64,000 bases of DNA from Dehalococcoidia bacterium (lineage in GTDB: Bacteria; Chloroflexota; Dehalococcoidia; Lucifugimonadales; Lucifugimonadaceae), in the NCBI GenBank assembly GCA_012959765.1, contig DUCO01000046.1, forward strand, positions 1 to 64,000, written 5' to 3'. How positions within the stretch are numbered: position 1 is the stretch's first letter; each line of letters starts with the position of its first letter. Below the pieces are notes generated by a model. It was not told the DNA's origin. It worked only from the letters and a program-made list of their open reading frames with translations, and made no database searches. Both the position numbers and the translations under genes were made by a program. Below, one piece after another: positions 62,235 to 64,000 of the stretch.

Positions 62235-62774
62235 CTAGTAGTCGTCACATTTGTTTTCGGGAAGTTCTCGATAGTTCGGATTCAGAATTAGAGGATCATC
62301 AACAATGATGACGGGGCTTGCAGCGATCTGACCTTCGGGAGGCGTAAACGAATCTAGAAAATTCGTCAATGATTCGGTTACCGATACCTCACACCGTGCT
62401 TCTAACAAGGCATTGTTGCTGACCCAGAAGAAGTAATTGTCAGAATCCGTAACCAATAGGACGGTATATACCTCTGCAGAGCCAGGTGCACCATCGTAGA
62501 ACTCGATATCTAACAGATTGCCAAGCGGTAATTTTGTAGTTCCAAACACTTCTATGGGACGTGTGATCATTACATCGTCCTTAGGAGATATGACAGGGTT
62601 AACTCTAATTTCAATGTCGTGATCCAGTTCATTTTGAACACTGAGAAACCACTGGTCTCCGCAACCGATCACAGGTGCGAGGCTCAGAATTACCGCGATG
62701 ATTAGCACCTGCTGGAAACGTCTGGTAACCAGTTTTTTTAGGCGACATATGTTTGGTCCTCGCTTGAGCCTCAA
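62235..62774 (-). CDS. lipoprotein of unknown function
   Basis: 179 residues. A basic N-terminus and hydrophobic run end in the lipobox at about C38 (APVIGC). The outer domain begins QWFLSVQNELDHDIEIRVNP and is beta-rich, with two further cysteines near the C-terminal half (EARCEV, NKCDDY) that could form a disulfide. No family is recognised. It is placed between argG and argH on the same strand, an unusual insertion in an arg operon. Confidence 0.8.
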   Translation of the reverse strand: MRLKRGPNICRLKKLVTRRFQQVLIIAVILSLAPVIGCGDQWFLSVQNELDHDIEIRVNPVISPKDDVMITRPIEVFGTTKLPLGNLLDIEFYDGAPGSAEVYTVLLVTDSDNYFFWVSNNALLEARCEVSVTESLTNFLDSFTPPEGQIAASPVIIVDDPLILNPNYRELPENKCDDY

Positions 62775-62804
62775 ATTCGTCGCGATGGCAGCATATAAGC
62801 CTCG

Positions 62805-64000
62805 CTACCGCTTTTCTGAGTTGGTTTGCTTTCGGCTTTGGGTTCGGGCTGCCAGCGAGTAGATGTCGATGAATCCGGTGGCTGCCTCGTGATCGAACGA
62901 GTCGGTTGTCGAGTAGGTCGCCAGATCGAAATCATATAGCGAGAACGGCGAGCGTCGGCCCACCACGATGCAAGAGCCCTTGTGCAGACGTAGGCGAACA
63001 TCACCGGTTGAGTATTCATGGGCGCTGTCCATGAACGCCGCAATGTTCGTGCGAAGCTCGGTGAACCAGCGACCGTCGTAAACGAGATCGGAATAAATCG
63101 CTGAAAGATTCTCTTTCACACGCTGCTGCTCACGAGACATCGTCGAGGTCTCAAGCGCCTTTAGGGCGGTGTGCAACACGATTGCAGCCGGAGTTTCGTA
63201 AACCTCGCGAGACTTGATGCCGACCAAACGGTTCTCGATGTGATCGATACGACCCACGCCGTGCTCGCCAGCCATGTCGTTCAAGATTGAGATCAGTTCG
63301 ACGCCCGACTTCAGCGAGCCATCGACCGAAACCGGGATCCCCTTCTCGAAACCGACCACCACCTCGACGTATTTATCGGGAGTTTCTTCGATTGGCTTGG
63401 TCCAGGAGTAAGCATCTTCGGGCGGCACGAGCCATGTGTCTTCAAGGTCTTCACCCTCGATCGCCTGACCCCACAGGTTGCGGTCGATCGAGTAGACGCG
63501 CTGGTCGGATCCGACTTCGCGAAGTTCGAGTCCGGCTTTCTGAGCGTATAGCTTTTCCTCGTCACGGGTCATGCCCCATTCACGGGCAGGTGCAACGATT
63601 TTCAAAGGCTCGCCGGCGGCTGATAGCGTCATGATTCCAGCGTCGAAGCGAACCTGGTCGTTGCCTTTACCGGTGCAGCCGTGTGCAACCGCGGTTGCTC
63701 CGACTTCACGTGCGGCTTCAACGAGCTTCTTCGCCATTAGCGGACGACCAAGTGCTGTCGAAAGTGCGTATACACCTTCGTACATGGCTCCGGCCTTGAG
63801 ACCGGGAAACACATATTCGTTCACGAACTCGTCTCGAACGTCCCAAACGAGGGAGTCGATGGCGCCAGCCTGTTTGGCTCGTTCCTTCACTCCAACGATT
63901 TCGGGGCCTGCGCCCAGATCGACAGTAAGAGTTACAACATCCATGTTGTAGTTCTCCTGGATCCAGACTGTTGAGATTGTCGAGTCCATGCCCCCGCTGT
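62805..64000 (-). CDS. argG: argininosuccinate synthase, 5' end beyond the window
   Basis: The reading frame remains open to the right edge (SGG directly before MDSTIS), so the gene is partial and the ATG at 63989 is internal. Visible are the PP-loop part SGGMDSTIS, CTGKGNDQVRFD and the RNLWGQAIEGEDLED segment, followed by the VELISILNDMAGEHGVGRIDHIENRLVGIKSREVYE block. It joins citrulline and aspartate using ATP. argH lies about 640 bp downstream. The last 20 residues or so (RTQSRKQTNSEKR) extend beyond the common end. Confidence 0.95.
   Translation of the reverse strand, partial: SGGMDSTISTVWIQENYNMDVVTLTVDLGAGPEIVGVKERAKQAGAIDSLVWDVRDEFVNEYVFPGLKAGAMYEGVYALSTALGRPLMAKKLVEAAREVGATAVAHGCTGKGNDQVRFDAGIMTLSAAGEPLKIVAPAREWGMTRDEEKLYAQKAGLELREVGSDQRVYSIDRNLWGQAIEGEDLEDTWLVPPEDAYSWTKPIEETPDKYVEVVVGFEKGIPVSVDGSLKSGVELISILNDMAGEHGVGRIDHIENRLVGIKSREVYETPAAIVLHTALKALETSTMSREQQRVKENLSAIYSDLVYDGRWFTELRTNIAAFMDSAHEYSTGDVRLRLHKGSCIVVGRRSPFSLYDFDLATYSTTDSFDHEAATGFIDIYSLAARTQSRKQTNSEKR

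Noticed and set aside
1-64000. TGA read as an amino acid throughout (recoded genetic code)
   Set aside because: Many intact genes here end in TGA at the expected place (for example dCMP deaminase and degV), so TGA is a normal stop.
1-64000. CRISPR array, prophage or IS element
   Set aside because: No regularly spaced direct repeats, phage structural genes or transposase frames were seen on either strand.

Overview
The window reads as a chromosomal segment of a free-living, probably marine, member of the Chloroflexota (Dehalococcoidia, SAR202-like). This is inferred from gene content, not from a marker-gene tree. The content includes two enolase-superfamily sugar-acid dehydratases, a tandem pair of UxuA-like dehydratases, a DUF1800/DUF1501 pair, three NHL-propeller proteins, a class III CoA-transferase, cytoplasmic GGT-like and PIG-L-like enzymes, and frequent GTG/TTG starts. 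Base composition is a little above 50% GC by eye. I recognise no rRNA, intact tRNA, CRISPR array, prophage or insertion sequence with a transposase.

Layout. 0-3.4 kb: PIG-L deacetylase, alpha/beta hydrolase, purEK. 3.7-12.3 kb: a minus-strand MacB/FtsX-type ABC export operon with two ATPases and two very large permeases, divergent from an HtrA-like lipoprotein protease. 13.7-22.8 kb: SDR, JAMM metalloprotease, CoA-transferase, truncated Usp, cytochrome c lipoprotein, trpB, dCMP deaminase and an enolase-superfamily enzyme. 22.8-26.2 kb: three tandem paralogues of an unrecognised membrane-anchored four-cysteine protein, a strong terminator, then a frameshifted secreted serine protease. 26.3-34.2 kb: GGT, a membrane protein, an aldo/keto reductase, and a DUF1800-DUF1501-NHL operon. 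34.3-46.4 kb: glpK and sugar-acid genes (two UxuA-like, one ManD-like), mixed with several broken genes and an OsmC-family gene whose first catalytic Cys codon is an in-frame TGA. 46.6-49.9 kb: SDR, a cobT remnant, cobO, a VIT1/CCC1 transporter and an epimerase. 50-55.6 kb: fakA-degV-recG, divergent from rpmB. 55.7-64 kb: a broken HAD hydrolase, a broken lipoprotein, an NHL protein, rpe, a GDPD, argH, a lipoprotein and argG, which runs off the right edge.

Two features stand out. The first is the OsmC-like gene at 41296-41796. TGA falls exactly where the family has its peroxidatic cysteine, the reading frame continues to the resolving cysteine, and a short stem with a bulged U lies just downstream. 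I read it as a probable selenoprotein. The second is the tandem triplicate family at 22.8-24.8 kb, which I cannot assign to any known family.

The window also carries a repeat of about 190 nt made of two inverted arms of about 40 nt (four pairs and two solitary arms), like a REPIN, plus other short palindromic repeats in gene ends and gaps. At least eight genes are frameshifted, interrupted or internally deleted. Either this lineage has many recent pseudogenes or the assembly has indel errors; read mapping would separate the two.
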